A model generated the notes under the pieces. That model saw nothing but the letters and a program-made list of their open reading frames with translations. It did not search any database and was not told the DNA's origin. Below are positions 32,416 to 40,837 of a stretch of DNA of 48,900 nucleotides, in pieces. The first letter of the stretch is position 1, and every line of letters begins with the position of its first letter. The stretch lies in the NCBI GenBank assembly GCA_937862865.1, contig CALMFJ010000013.1, forward strand, positions 1-48,900, in the 5' to 3' direction. A program made the translations under genes and the position numbers. Source of the stretch: an uncultured Pseudomonadota bacterium (GTDB lineage Bacteria; Desulfobacterota; Syntrophorhabdia; Syntrophorhabdales; Syntrophorhabdaceae).

Positions 32416-32853
32416 TCACTTACCCGCTTTTTCCTTATTTATCACTTCCACGTTGAATGTTATCGTTTTTACCGGGGGGTTGTCTTTTTCCCATGGGCGC
32501 CGATAGTGAAAGGTAAGGCTTTCTTTGCCGACCGACCGTGCGGTGAATTCAAAATGCTCCCTTCCGGGCGCCCCTGCGAGCGCCGACCGGGGGGCCTCGT
32601 AGCGATGGGAATTGAGGGACACGCAGGACGTCGTCCCCGGGGCCTGCCAGGAATAGCCGGTTGTCGCGTTGGAGTCGAGGATTATGACGAATTTGTCCCC
32701 CTGTTTGACGCGTATCGTCCGGGAAGGATCCGCGAACTCACCAGCCGGCGGCCGATCGGAGGCCTGCAGATCCTCATATGCGCCCTTGTGACCGGAACAC
32801 GCACAGGCCATACAGATCAAAAAACACAAAACAAAGATTAATTTTATTTTCAT
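32416..32853 (-). CDS. Chagasin-like (I42) protease inhibitor lipoprotein
   Basis: A 145-residue secreted protein. It has a hydrophobic signal with a lipobox-like Cys (about residues 14-19, FLICMACAC). The I42 hallmarks are NATTGYSW near residue 62, the GREHFEF loop and YRRPWE near 122, which contact papain-type proteases in the family. The target protease is unknown. It is the first downstream neighbour of the ligase on the opposite strand and ends against hairpin B1. The lipoprotein gene upstream is in the same direction. Confidence 0.85.
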   Translation of the reverse strand: MKIKLIFVLCFLICMACACSGHKGAYEDLQASDRPPAGEFADPSRTIRVKQGDKFVIILDSNATTGYSWQAPGTTSCVSLNSHRYEAPRSALAGAPGREHFEFTARSVGKESLTFHYRRPWEKDNPPVKTITFNVEVINKEKAGK

Positions 32854-32890
32854 ATCTACCTGCCTTGTATCACCGTTCCCGTTTTACGAT

Positions 32891-33382
32891 TTAGTTCAGG
32901 TCCTTTATCTGCCGGTCCAGTTTCTGGAACCGCTCATCGAAATATTTCTTCGCGGTCTGACGGTCTTTCTCGCGCCGGGCCTCGTCATACCCCGGAAAAC
33001 CATAGACATTGTCGATCAGTTTTAAGATCTCGGGGATCGTCCTCTGGACCTTCTCATCCTTCGGTTCGGCGAGCGATAGCTTTCCCTGGAGCATCACCCA
33101 GGGGGAGAAAAGGGCGGTTCTCTTCTCCTGGTACTCTTTGTCCCCGAGTGCCGTTTTCGCGTCTGCCCGGATGACGGGCGACGTGCTTTCCCACAGCTTC
33201 TTCACGCGCTCGCCCGGTGTCCCGTCGGAGGGCACCACAAACCCGCCCGCTTTTTCCACCTGCGGCGCAGGAGTTTTTCCCGCCGGGGCCGCATCCTGCT
33301 TCCCGGGATCCCCGCAGCCAGATCCCACGAACAGAAAAGACGCGATGATCGCGATACAAAGTATATCTTTGCTCCGTACCAT
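32891..33382 (-). CDS. Hypothetical lipoprotein
   Basis: A 163-residue predicted lipoprotein: signal segment ILCIAIIASFLFVGSGC with a clear lipobox (VGSGC, Cys near residue 23), then a Pro/Ala-rich linker and a charged, mostly helical domain (residues 50-163). No family is recognised. It runs in the same direction as the I42 inhibitor gene, 37 bases upstream of it. Confidence 0.75.
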   Translation of the reverse strand: MVRSKDILCIAIIASFLFVGSGCGDPGKQDAAPAGKTPAPQVEKAGGFVVPSDGTPGERVKKLWESTSPVIRADAKTALGDKEYQEKRTALFSPWVMLQGKLSLAEPKDEKVQRTIPEILKLIDNVYGFPGYDEARREKDRQTAKKYFDERFQKLDRQIKDLN

Positions 33383-33424
33383 TGACCCCTCCTTCGGCTT
33401 TTGATAACGATAGCATAAATTAAG

Positions 33425-33445
33425 GGCGAGAGGCTATGGGCGAGA
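33425..33445. repeat. Heptamer repeat array B2 (three units, no hairpin)
   Basis: GGCGAGA, GGCTATG, GGCGAGA in the 141-base gap between the lipoprotein and transglycosylase genes. Same unit type as hairpins B1 and B3, but with no complementary arm close by. Confidence 0.6.
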
Positions 33446-33523
33446 GTAAGAAATTGCGCCAACCGGTTCAATCCCCAACCTGCCGCTACGAGGCCGAAGA
33501 TGGCGGGAAGGGTTTCCTGGTAT

Positions 33524-34315
33524 CTATTTTGCCAGCGCTCTGGCGTAGGCGAAGACGGCGCGGACGTAATTGTCGCAGTGGTTGTATGCGTAGACTGCCT
33601 GCCATTTCCCGGCCGCATCGTCCTTTGACCATCCGTGCGATTTAAGATAATTGGCCACGCTTGCCAGCGCATCGGACATGGTCAGAAGGTCTATTGTGCC
33701 GTCCCCGTTCCCGTCAACCGCGAAGTTTACATACGAAGAAGGGATAAACTGCGATATTCCGAACGCACCCGCCCAGGAACCGCGTATCGTAAAAGGGTCT
33801 TTGTTCTGGGCCTTGCACAGTTTCAACAGTTCGGCCACTTCCTTGCGCGCCCACTCGATGCGCCTGTTCTCGATGATCGCCATCGTCGCGAGACTGTTCA
33901 ATACCGGGTATGCCCCGGTCGCGGAACCGAAGTTTGTCTCGACCCTCAATATGGCAATGATCACCTCCTTCTGGACCCCGTAGGCGTGTTCGACATTCTT
34001 CAATGAAGCGCTGTATCGCACCAGGATGTTCTTGCCGCGCCTGATCGAGCTTTTCGACAACAGGCCGAACCTCCTGCTCATGTAATTCATCCCTTTACCG
34101 GTCCTCCCGAGAATATGGGGGTACAACTGAAAACGGCTGTCCGAAAAGATACCGGTCAATTCTTCGGCTGTGAACCCCTGTTGCTCGAGGCTTGCCTTGA
34201 GACCGTCGAGACCATTCTGATAGGCGGCGTCTATGGCCGGGTGACCGAAAACCGCCAGCGCAAAGACCCCTATGAATGCTGCTGCGAGGATAAATGGAAT
34301 GTGACGCGATCTCAT
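33524..34315 (-). CDS. Lytic murein transglycosylase, MltB type
   Basis: A 263-residue periplasmic enzyme that cleaves peptidoglycan glycan strands. An N-terminal hydrophobic segment (residues 5-24) is followed by the SLT_2 domain with the catalytic Glu in ILRVETNFGSATG near residue 128, then GSWAGAFGISQFIPSSY and the EF-hand-like DGNGDGTIDL. The C-terminal YAYNHCDNYVRAVFAYA is typical of the family. It is shorter than E. coli MltB and lacks a clear lipobox. It appears to be transcribed alone. Confidence 0.92.
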   Translation of the reverse strand: MRSRHIPFILAAAFIGVFALAVFGHPAIDAAYQNGLDGLKASLEQQGFTAEELTGIFSDSRFQLYPHILGRTGKGMNYMSRRFGLLSKSSIRRGKNILVRYSASLKNVEHAYGVQKEVIIAILRVETNFGSATGAYPVLNSLATMAIIENRRIEWARKEVAELLKLCKAQNKDPFTIRGSWAGAFGISQFIPSSYVNFAVDGNGDGTIDLLTMSDALASVANYLKSHGWSKDDAAGKWQAVYAYNHCDNYVRAVFAYARALAK

Positions 34316-34377
34316 ACCGTTACCCCCCTTCTTATTGTGATCTTATCGCCACAAGACCGGTAAATCTTTACAGATTT

Positions 34378-35091
34378 TTAAATGTGCCCTCCTGCAAGCT
34401 TTGCCAGTTCCGAACGAAGGAGTATGGAGTGAGAACTGCCGACCACGCGTGCGATCAGTATATCGGAGGGGGAAACGTTCCGCCCGTAATATGCCGTATT
34501 CAAAGATTCCCGGACGGCTATGACGGCACCTTCCAGGGAGATCCCGCCATACAGCCCTTTCGAACGGGAAAAACTTATAATATCGGCACTCAGGTTGGCC
34601 GTCGACGCCTCGGCCCCGGCACCAACCGGCCCGACGGCGACACCCACATCGGCGCCGAGTTTTACACTGCTCGAAAGGAGCGCATTGACACCGCGCTCCG
34701 TCATGGCAACGAGGACCACCTCCGATGCGTCCCCGCCGATCTGCAAACCAAAGCTGGCTTCACCGATGGTATAAAAAGCGGGCCCCGTCCAGTCTCCTTT
34801 ATGCTTATCACGAACGAGGAAAACCCCGCTGCCCCCCGATGCGCCTATGATAAAGGCGCCCCTCAATATCTGAGGGGAGATGAAAACACCGCGGGCGCTC
34901 TTCAGAAGGTCCCGCAAGGCCCCCATTTCGGGGGCGTTCGCAAAAGACTCCAGGGTCATCCGGGCCTTCTCGACAAGATGCCTCGCCTGTGTTTTATCGT
35001 CTGCCGAAACATTGTGCGGGACAAGGACCAGTGAACACAGCACCACGATCATGCAGAGCAGAACGTGCGATCTCGCGCGCATCTTTTTCAT
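34378..35091 (-). CDS. SYLF-domain (Ysc84-like) exported lipid-binding protein
   Basis: A 237-residue secreted protein with signal peptide MKKMRARSHVLLCMIVVLCS through about residue 30, then a SYLF domain covering the rest. The domain is recognisable by GVFISPQILRGAFIIGASGGSG, FYTIGEASFGLQIGGDASEVVLV and FSRSKGLYGGISLEGAV. SYLF domains bind lipids; the cellular role in bacteria is unclear. It is divergent from the FKBP gene. Confidence 0.9.
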   Translation of the reverse strand: MKKMRARSHVLLCMIVVLCSLVLVPHNVSADDKTQARHLVEKARMTLESFANAPEMGALRDLLKSARGVFISPQILRGAFIIGASGGSGVFLVRDKHKGDWTGPAFYTIGEASFGLQIGGDASEVVLVAMTERGVNALLSSSVKLGADVGVAVGPVGAGAEASTANLSADIISFSRSKGLYGGISLEGAVIAVRESLNTAYYGRNVSPSDILIARVVGSSHSILLRSELAKLAGGHI

Positions 35092-35145
35092 GTAGGGACC
35101 CCCTCCGGCCTTGGTTTTCCTACATCGTAAAGAAATACATTTCCC

Positions 35146-35174
35146 TTGTCAATGCCTGCAAAGCGTTTTATGAT
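35146..35174 (+). promoter_or_regulatory. Sigma-70 promoter upstream of the FKBP genes
   Basis: TTGTCA (35146-35151) and TATGAT (35169-35174) are 17 bases apart. The transcript would have a leader of about 145 bases containing the hairpin at 35202-35227. Confidence 0.6.
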
Positions 35175-35201
35175 AAGGATATACGCCGGGTCTCTTTCCA
35201 G

Positions 35202-35227
35202 GGGGCCGGCCCCGGTCCGTTTTTTTT
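35202..35227 (+). terminator. Terminator-like hairpin in the FKBP leader
   Basis: Palindrome GGGGCCGGCCCC (35202-35213) followed within 7 bases by eight T residues. It lies about 20 bases after the expected transcription start and 97 bases before the gene. This may be an attenuator or the end of a very short RNA. Confidence 0.45.
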
Positions 35228-35323
35228 GGGTTTTCCCTCTCTTCTCTTCGTTTCTCACGGGAAATATCTGTACATGACAGGCGGATGTATACGCTGCACG
35301 AATACACGAACAGGGAGGCCGCT

Positions 35324-35752
35324 ATGGCAGCTGCAAAACAAGGCGATACCGTCAAAGTGCACTACAGGGGAACACTTTCCGACGATACGCAGTTCGATTC
35401 CTCACGCGGGGGCGAACCCCTCGAATTTACCATAGGGCAGAACATGGTTATACCGGGGTTCGAGGACGGGGTCCTCGGTATGGAGGTAGGGCAATCGAAA
35501 AAGGTGTCCATCCCGGCAAACGAAGCATACGGCCAGTACAATAACGACCTTGTCGCTGTTGTGCCGCGCTCGCAGGTACCCCCGGAACTGGAGCTCGAAG
35601 TCGGGATGCCCCTCCATGTCCGCTCGGCTGAGGGACAGATCGCCCGTGCCATGGTACGCGACCTTACCGAAACGGATGTCACTCTTGACCTGAACCATCC
35701 CCTGGCAGGTCAGGACCTCATTTTTGAGATAGAGCTCGTGGAGATCATCTGA
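35324..35752 (+). CDS. FKBP-type peptidyl-prolyl isomerase, SlpA/SlyD-like (copy 1)
   Basis: A 142-residue isomerase that speeds proline-bond rotation during folding. The FKBP half-domain GDTVKVHYRGTLSDDTQFDSS starts at residue 6, followed by FTIGQNMVIPGFEDGVLGM. An insert-in-flap domain precedes LDLNHPLAGQDLIFEIELVEI. No His-rich SlyD tail is present. The frame extends to 35285, but GGGAGG before the ATG at 35324 and the family N-terminus fix the later start. A second copy follows at 35861. Confidence 0.93.
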   Translation: MAAAKQGDTVKVHYRGTLSDDTQFDSSRGGEPLEFTIGQNMVIPGFEDGVLGMEVGQSKKVSIPANEAYGQYNNDLVAVVPRSQVPPELELEVGMPLHVRSAEGQIARAMVRDLTETDVTLDLNHPLAGQDLIFEIELVEII

Positions 35753-35806
35753 GACAAATTTGTCCTGTGATTGACTTCAATAATCCAGTTGGGTTACAAA
35801 GATAAT

Positions 35807-35840
35807 AGCGGCGCGCCGCTCGTGCCCGGGGCAGTTTTTT
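35807..35840 (+). terminator. Candidate terminator between the two FKBP genes
   Basis: AGCGGCGCGCCGCT (35807-35820) and TGCCCGGGGCA (35823-35833) are adjacent palindromes, followed by GTTTTTT. Confidence 0.45.
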
Positions 35841-35860
35841 CATCGTCAACGGAGGCTTAA

Positions 35861-36289
35861 ATGCGGGCTAAGGCCAATGACAGGGTGAAGGTCCACTACA
35901 GGGGGTCCTTGCGGGACGGGACCGTCTTCGATACGTCCCTGGGAAAAGAACCCTTCGTTTTTATCATCGGCAAGGGCTCTGTCATCCGGGGCTTTGAGAA
36001 AAGCGTCATCGGAATGAAGACCGGCGAGAAGAAAACGGTCACCATTCAGCCCGAAGATGCTTATGGCCTCCACAGGGAGGACCTTTGCGCTGTCATCGCA
36101 CGGTCGCGGATCCCCGTCAATATCAATGTCCGGCCGGGCATGAAGCTCGATGTCCAGTCATCCCGGGGGGCATCGACCAGGGCGCTCGTTCTCGATGTAA
36201 CGGAAAGCTTCGTCACGCTTGACCTCAACCATCCGCTTGCCGGGAAAGAACTTGTCTTCGATCTCGAACTGATCGCAATATTATCGTAG
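35861..36289 (+). CDS. FKBP-type peptidyl-prolyl isomerase, SlpA/SlyD-like (copy 2)
   Basis: A 142-residue paralogue of the preceding gene, of equal length and colinear: NDRVKVHYRGSLRDGTVFDTS, FIIGKGSVIRGFEKSVIGM and LDLNHPLAGKELVFDLELIAI. The insert-in-flap region (residues 65-120) has diverged most, including NINVRPGMKLDVQS, so client preference may differ. CGGAGG precedes the ATG. A tandem duplication is the simplest origin. Confidence 0.92.
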   Translation: MRAKANDRVKVHYRGSLRDGTVFDTSLGKEPFVFIIGKGSVIRGFEKSVIGMKTGEKKTVTIQPEDAYGLHREDLCAVIARSRIPVNINVRPGMKLDVQSSRGASTRALVLDVTESFVTLDLNHPLAGKELVFDLELIAILS

Positions 36290-36378
36290 AACAGATCAGT
36301 TGGATACCGGGCCGCACCGCCGGTCCGCGCTTGACTGCAACCCCGGCAAGTGGAACATTGTGTAAGAAGGCGTACGTC

Positions 36379-37692
36379 ATGATAGCACGGATCGTGGATT
36401 TTTTGCAGAACGGCATATGGAAGACCGACATCGAAAAATACCCAGCGATCAAGGCGTGGCCCCTGCGCATATTACGGATAGTGATCATGGCGGCAGTCAG
36501 GTTCGAAAAGGACGACTGTCAGCGCAGCGCATCCGCCCTGACATATTATTCACTGCTGAACATAGTCCCACTCTTTGCCGTTCTCTTCGCGATCGCCAAG
36601 GGATTCGGCCTCGAAAAGCTCATTGTCCGCCAGATCGTACAGGCAGGAAAGGACCTCAACTGGCAGGGTGACATTACCTTGAGGATCGTGGATTCCTCGC
36701 GCTCGCTTCTTGCAAATGCAAAAGACGAGGTCATTGTCGGGTTCGGGGTCGTCATCCTCGTCTGGACAGTGATCTCGATATTGAGCCGGATCGAGGAAAG
36801 CTTCAATACGATCTGGGAGGCGCGGCAGTCCCGGACAATCGTCCGGAAATTCACCGATTATCTGTCCATGGTCGTTCTGGCCCCTGTATTATTTGCCCTG
36901 TGGAGCAGCGTCAATATATTGATAGCCGGCGAGGTCAAGGGATTTTTCAGCGACATCGCGTTCCTGGGGGGGCCTGTATTGTTTCTCCTGAGGCTCCTTC
37001 CCTACTTTTCCATCTGCCTGCTGCTCGTGATCCTGTTCCTTGTCATGCCGAATACCCGGATATCGTTCCGTTCCGCGGTCGTGGCCGCGGTCGTGGCCGG
37101 CATCCTCATCCAGATCGTGCAATGGGCATATATAAGATTTCAGATCGGTGTCGCAACCCAGAGTGCGATCTACGGCAGTTTCGCAGCCATCCCGCTCTTC
37201 CTCGCGTATCTCCAGATAAGCTGGCTCATCGTCCTGTTCGGAGCGGAAACGGCCAGTGCGGTGGAAAATTACGAAACCTACGGCTTTCATCCCGATTTTT
37301 CACGGATCGGCGCAGCGGGCAGGCGGCTTATCATGCTGCGCATATTCCACCTGCTGGCGATGAGGTTCGAAAAGGGCGAGGCTCCGGCGACGTCCGGTCA
37401 GATCTCAAAGGAGCTCGCCATCCCCGACCGTTTTGTCAGGCACATCCTTCTGAACCTTGCGGATGTCCGGCTTGTATCGGAAATAAAGGGGGGCCCGAGG
37501 CGGATGCCCGCATATCAGCCGGCGCGGGTGGTCAGCGAGACCACGGTCAGAGAAGTCGTCGATGCATACGAAAAGACCGCCCAGATGGGCGGCCTTCCCA
37601 TTGATCAGAATGATGCGTCGGCTCTGTCGCTCAGGGCCCTGTTCCAGGATACGGACGGGTCCCCGGCAAACGTAAAGATCAAAGATATCTGA
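36379..37692 (+). CDS. YihY/BrkB family inner-membrane protein
   Basis: A 437-residue membrane protein. Six hydrophobic segments lie between about residues 75 and 300, including LTYYSLLNIVPLFAVLFAIAK and VIVGFGVVILVWTVISIL. The family motifs SLLNIVPLFAVLFA and YGSFAAIPLFLAYLQISW are clear. A cytoplasmic C-terminal part (residues 315-437) has a winged-helix look (SGQISKELAIPDRFVRHILLNL), as in some long YihY proteins. The frame opens at 36331, but 36379 with AAGG upstream fits better. Transport function is unproven for the family. It ends 3 bases from the convergent ABC gene. Confidence 0.9.
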   Translation: MIARIVDFLQNGIWKTDIEKYPAIKAWPLRILRIVIMAAVRFEKDDCQRSASALTYYSLLNIVPLFAVLFAIAKGFGLEKLIVRQIVQAGKDLNWQGDITLRIVDSSRSLLANAKDEVIVGFGVVILVWTVISILSRIEESFNTIWEARQSRTIVRKFTDYLSMVVLAPVLFALWSSVNILIAGEVKGFFSDIAFLGGPVLFLLRLLPYFSICLLLVILFLVMPNTRISFRSAVVAAVVAGILIQIVQWAYIRFQIGVATQSAIYGSFAAIPLFLAYLQISWLIVLFGAETASAVENYETYGFHPDFSRIGAAGRRLIMLRIFHLLAMRFEKGEAPATSGQISKELAIPDRFVRHILLNLADVRLVSEIKGGPRRMPAYQPARVVSETTVREVVDAYEKTAQMGGLPIDQNDASALSLRALFQDTDGSPANVKIKDI

Positions 37693-37695
37693 TAT

Positions 37696-38901
37696 CTATT
37701 TTCTCGTTTTCAGCACCTCATCGCATGTGGGCAGATAGTCCTTCCCGGGAATGGTGATGATATCGGAGGCTATCAGGAAATCATACCCGGCAGCCTTTTT
37801 CGTCACGCCGAAGAACATGGGTAAAGTGGCCTGGTGATCGCACGAGCGCATCTCGATCCTGCCGACCGGTGAATTGACGGAAAGTCCGCTCAGCGCATCG
37901 ATAAATTTTTCGCGGTTCGCCGATTTTGCCTTTTCGTAAGCCTTCGCGATGAACTGGCCGGTTATGTACCCGTAGAGGGCGGTCGACCGGGGGTAGCGCT
38001 TGTACGCCTTCCGGAATTTTGCAACGAAGGCCTTGTTCTCGGGTGTCGACGGAAAATAGTAATGGTAGTTGCTCGTTCCCATTATCCCTTCGGGGGCTTC
38101 CATCCCGAGCGGCGCAAGGGCTGCGAGTTCCGTGGCGTTGTGCTGGTATGAAGGGACCTTCGTGTTAAAGCCCATGCTCTTTATCGTCTTGAGAAGGTTC
38201 ACAACACCGCTTCCGCCCGATGCATGGATCACGAAATCCGGTTTCTCCTGCAGTACCGCTGTCAGGTAAGGGACGACATCGGCCTCACCGACCTTTCGCC
38301 ACGACTGGCCGATAAGCTGTACATCCGGCTTTAAGGCCTTGAGGTTCTTCCACACCCCGTCCGCGCACGCGTGGCCGAACTCATAGTCTTCGCCGGAGAT
38401 GAAATACCTTTTGTACGGTTTCTTCGCGAGGACTATCGCCGTCGCCTTGCCGATCATGGCTGTATTTTCATTCGTGTTGAACACATACCGGTGCCCTTTC
38501 TCGCCGGTTATCTTCTCGCTCTTCGCGTCCGTAACGATGAACGGGACCTTCTCTTTTTTCACAAAATCCGATATGGCAAGAGCGGCCGCACTGTTCGTCG
38601 TGCCGATAATGAGGTCGACCCGTTCCTTCAGGACAAGGTCCTTCGCCATGGTAAGGGCGATGTCCGGTTTGAATTTATCGTCCCGGACGATAAATTCGAT
38701 CTTTCTCCCGAGCACCCCGCCTTTGGTGTTGACCTCATCGATCGCAAGCTTGAACCCGTCCAGGACATCCTGCGAATACGTCAGCGCCGGCCCGGTATAT
38801 GTGTCGACGATGCCGACCTTGATCGGGTCCGCACCGAAGGATGGCAACGCGAGGCCCAGGGCCAAACATACCGCTGCCGCGATCAGGAAAATAGTTTTCA
38901 T
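37696..38901 (-). CDS. ABC transporter substrate-binding protein, branched-chain amino acid/aromatic type
   Basis: A 401-residue periplasmic binding protein of the LivJ-like family. Signal peptide MKTIFLIAAAVCLALGLALP is cut near SFGA. The mature start ADPIKVGIVDTYTGPALTYSQDVLDG and GRKIEFIVRDDKFKPDIA are typical. Such proteins bind amino acids, but also aromatic acids and other small acids in degraders. No permease or ATPase gene is nearby, so it is an orphan in this window. CGGAGG lies before the ATG. Confidence 0.9.
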   Translation of the reverse strand: MKTIFLIAAAVCLALGLALPSFGADPIKVGIVDTYTGPALTYSQDVLDGFKLAIDEVNTKGGVLGRKIEFIVRDDKFKPDIALTMAKDLVLKERVDLIIGTTNSAAALAISDFVKKEKVPFIVTDAKSEKITGEKGHRYVFNTNENTAMIGKATAIVLAKKPYKRYFISGEDYEFGHACADGVWKNLKALKPDVQLIGQSWRKVGEADVVPYLTAVLQEKPDFVIHASGGSGVVNLLKTIKSMGFNTKVPSYQHNATELAALAPLGMEAPEGIMGTSNYHYYFPSTPENKAFVAKFRKAYKRYPRSTALYGYITGQFIAKAYEKAKSANREKFIDALSGLSVNSPVGRIEMRSCDHQATLPMFFGVTKKAAGYDFLIASDIITIPGKDYLPTCDEVLKTRK

Positions 38902-38994
38902 GGCTGCCTCCGGTGGATTGTATTTAATGTCCAGAGAATACCACAGCAGGACATTTTTGGCAAAACCATATGATGAATAATAGCACTGCGAGGC

Positions 38995-39024
38995 TTGACA
39001 CCTCCCTCAACCGCTTCGTACTAT
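38995..39024 (+). promoter_or_regulatory. Candidate sigma-70 promoter of the ribonucleotide reductase gene
   Basis: TTGACA (38995-39000) and TACTAT (39019-39024) with an 18-base spacer. The leader to the ATG at 39042 would be only about 10 bases. Confidence 0.45.
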
Positions 39025-39041
39025 GTATCAGGAAAAGCGCG

Positions 39042-40679
39042 ATGATCGACGACATTGCCCTGAAGGTTTTGCAAAGGCGATATCTCGCCAGGGACGAGGC
39101 GGGAGTTCCCGTAGAGACGGTGGAGGACATGTTCCGCCGCGTGGCCGGCCATGTTGCCGGATCGGACAGGTCCCGCGACGAGGTATCGCGCGGGAGGATA
39201 TCCGATATATATTTCCGGATGATGAACGATCTCGAATTCCTGCCGAATTCACCGACCTTGATGAACGCCGGCCGCGAACTGGGCCAGCTGGCGGCATGTT
39301 TCGTCCTCCCGGTGGAAGACTCGCTCGATTCGATCTTCGCATCGGTCAGCGACACTGCAAAGATCCACCAGAGCGGAGGCGGCACGGGGTTCTCCTTTTC
39401 CCGGCTGCGCCCGAAGGGCGACATTGTCCGGTCGACAATGGGAGCGGCGAGCGGCCCGGTCTCTTTTATCAGGGTGTTCAACATGGCGACGGAGGTCATC
39501 AAACAGGGGGGCACGCGCAGGGGTGCGAACATGGGCATCCTGCGGGTAGACCATCCCGATATAGAAGAATTTGCAGCCATCAAGACCGATCCGGGCGAGC
39601 TGACGAACTTCAATCTTTCCGTCGCCGTGACCGACGCGTTTTTCGGCAGCTGCCGGGAAGATACTCTTTTCCCGCTTGTCAACCCGCGAAACAACGAAAC
39701 CGTCCGGACGGTACGGGCCCTCAGCCTCCTTGACCTTATCGCGCAATGCGCCTGGGCATCGGGAGAACCCGGCCTCATCTTCATCGACACGATCAACAGG
39801 GCGAACCCCACACCCCATCTCGGCCCGATCGAGGCAACGAACCCGTGCGGCGAGCAGCCCCTCCTTCCCTACGAGCCCTGCTGCCTCGGCTCCATAGACT
39901 GCGCAAAAATGGTACGGCTCGGCAGGATAGACTATGACAGGCTGAAGGTCATCGTTCATGACGCGGTGCGTTTCCTCGATGACACCATCGACGCCGGACG
40001 ATATCCCATTGAGGCCATCCGGGACATGGCCCGGGCGAACCGGAAGATAGGGCTCGGCGTGATGGGTTTTGCGCATATGCTCATCAAGCTAGGCATCCCG
40101 TACGATTCCGGCGAGGCCGTAACTGCCGCGCGCGATCTGATGTACTTCATAAACAGCGAATCCAAGGCGGCTTCGCGGGAACTGGCTGAAGAGCGCGGCG
40201 TGTTCCCCAATTACCGGGGGAGCATCTGGGACAGAAAGGGCCTCCCCCTGAGGAACGCAACGACAACGACCATTGCCCCGACCGGCACGTTGAGCATTCT
40301 CGCCGGGACATCGAGCGGCATCGAACCTGTTTACGATATCGCATACTCCCGTATGCTTTTCGGGGGCCTTCGCGTGGAAGTGACCGACCCTCTTTATAAG
40401 GAAATGAACGGTATCGTGGGCCCGGACCGGCTGAAAACGCTTTTCAGAAAAGCAGGCGACGTCGCTCCGGAATGGCATTTAGCCGTCCAGAAGGCCTTCC
40501 AGGACCATGTCGACAACGCTGTGTCGAAGACGATCAACCTCGGGGCGGCGGCGGCCCCGGACGACATACGGTCCATATACTTCAAAGCCTGGGAAATGGG
40601 GCTGAAAGGGATCACCGTCTTTCGCGACACAAGCCGCGACTCCCAGGTGCTCTCCTGCCGGACACAGCAGACGTGTTGA
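39042..40679 (+). CDS. nrdJ: Adenosylcobalamin-dependent (class II) ribonucleotide reductase
   Basis: Reduces ribonucleotides to deoxyribonucleotides with a cobalamin radical, usable with or without oxygen. The 545-residue protein has SPTLMNAGRELGQLAACFVLP, QGGTRRGANMGILRVDHPDI, the catalytic NPCGEQPLLPYEPCCLGSID and APTGTLSILAGTSSGIEP. It begins at MIDDIALKVLQRRYL, where homologues begin; an upstream frame to 38970 would span the promoter and is rejected. It lacks the long C-terminal zinc or Cys-rich extension of larger NrdJ proteins, ending with CRTQQTC, whose two cysteines might serve as the reducing tail. Confidence 0.94.
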   Translation: MIDDIALKVLQRRYLARDEAGVPVETVEDMFRRVAGHVAGSDRSRDEVSRGRISDIYFRMMNDLEFLPNSPTLMNAGRELGQLAACFVLPVEDSLDSIFASVSDTAKIHQSGGGTGFSFSRLRPKGDIVRSTMGAASGPVSFIRVFNMATEVIKQGGTRRGANMGILRVDHPDIEEFAAIKTDPGELTNFNLSVAVTDAFFGSCREDTLFPLVNPRNNETVRTVRALSLLDLIAQCAWASGEPGLIFIDTINRANPTPHLGPIEATNPCGEQPLLPYEPCCLGSIDCAKMVRLGRIDYDRLKVIVHDAVRFLDDTIDAGRYPIEAIRDMARANRKIGLGVMGFAHMLIKLGIPYDSGEAVTAARDLMYFINSESKAASRELAEERGVFPNYRGSIWDRKGLPLRNATTTTIAPTGTLSILAGTSSGIEPVYDIAYSRMLFGGLRVEVTDPLYKEMNGIVGPDRLKTLFRKAGDVAPEWHLAVQKAFQDHVDNAVSKTINLGAAAAPDDIRSIYFKAWEMGLKGITVFRDTSRDSQVLSCRTQQTC

Positions 40680-40684
40680 AGACA

Positions 40685-40768
40685 GGCGACGGGCGATAGG
40701 CAACGGGAAAAACAAATTCCGGTTAGTCTTTCCTATCGCCCATTGCCTGTAGCCTATCGCCCGTCGCC
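40685..40768. repeat. Heptamer-repeat hairpin B3
   Basis: Starts 5 bases after the nrdJ stop. Left-arm units are GGCGACG, GGCGATA, GGCAACG. The first 17 bases (40685-40701) pair perfectly with 40752-40768. The arm sequence differs from hairpin B1 at several positions, yet both stems are perfect. The prefix AGACAGGCGA is shared with B1. Confidence 0.8.
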
Positions 40769-40785
40769 TCCTACCCGGTTTCTTG

Positions 40786-40794
40786 TGGTATAAT
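40786..40794 (+). promoter_or_regulatory. Extended -10 promoter of the universal stress genes
   Basis: TG-G-TATAAT (40786-40794) is a perfect extended -10 element. No clear -35 box is seen because the hairpin arm ends just upstream. Confidence 0.5.
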
Positions 40795-40837
40795 TATCGT
40801 TGAGGAGCCAAATCCGCATAGAGGAGGTTGGAACACC

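Noticed and set aside
38970-39041. A 24-residue N-terminal extension of the ribonucleotide reductase
   Set aside because: A good promoter lies inside it, and homologues begin at the later Met.
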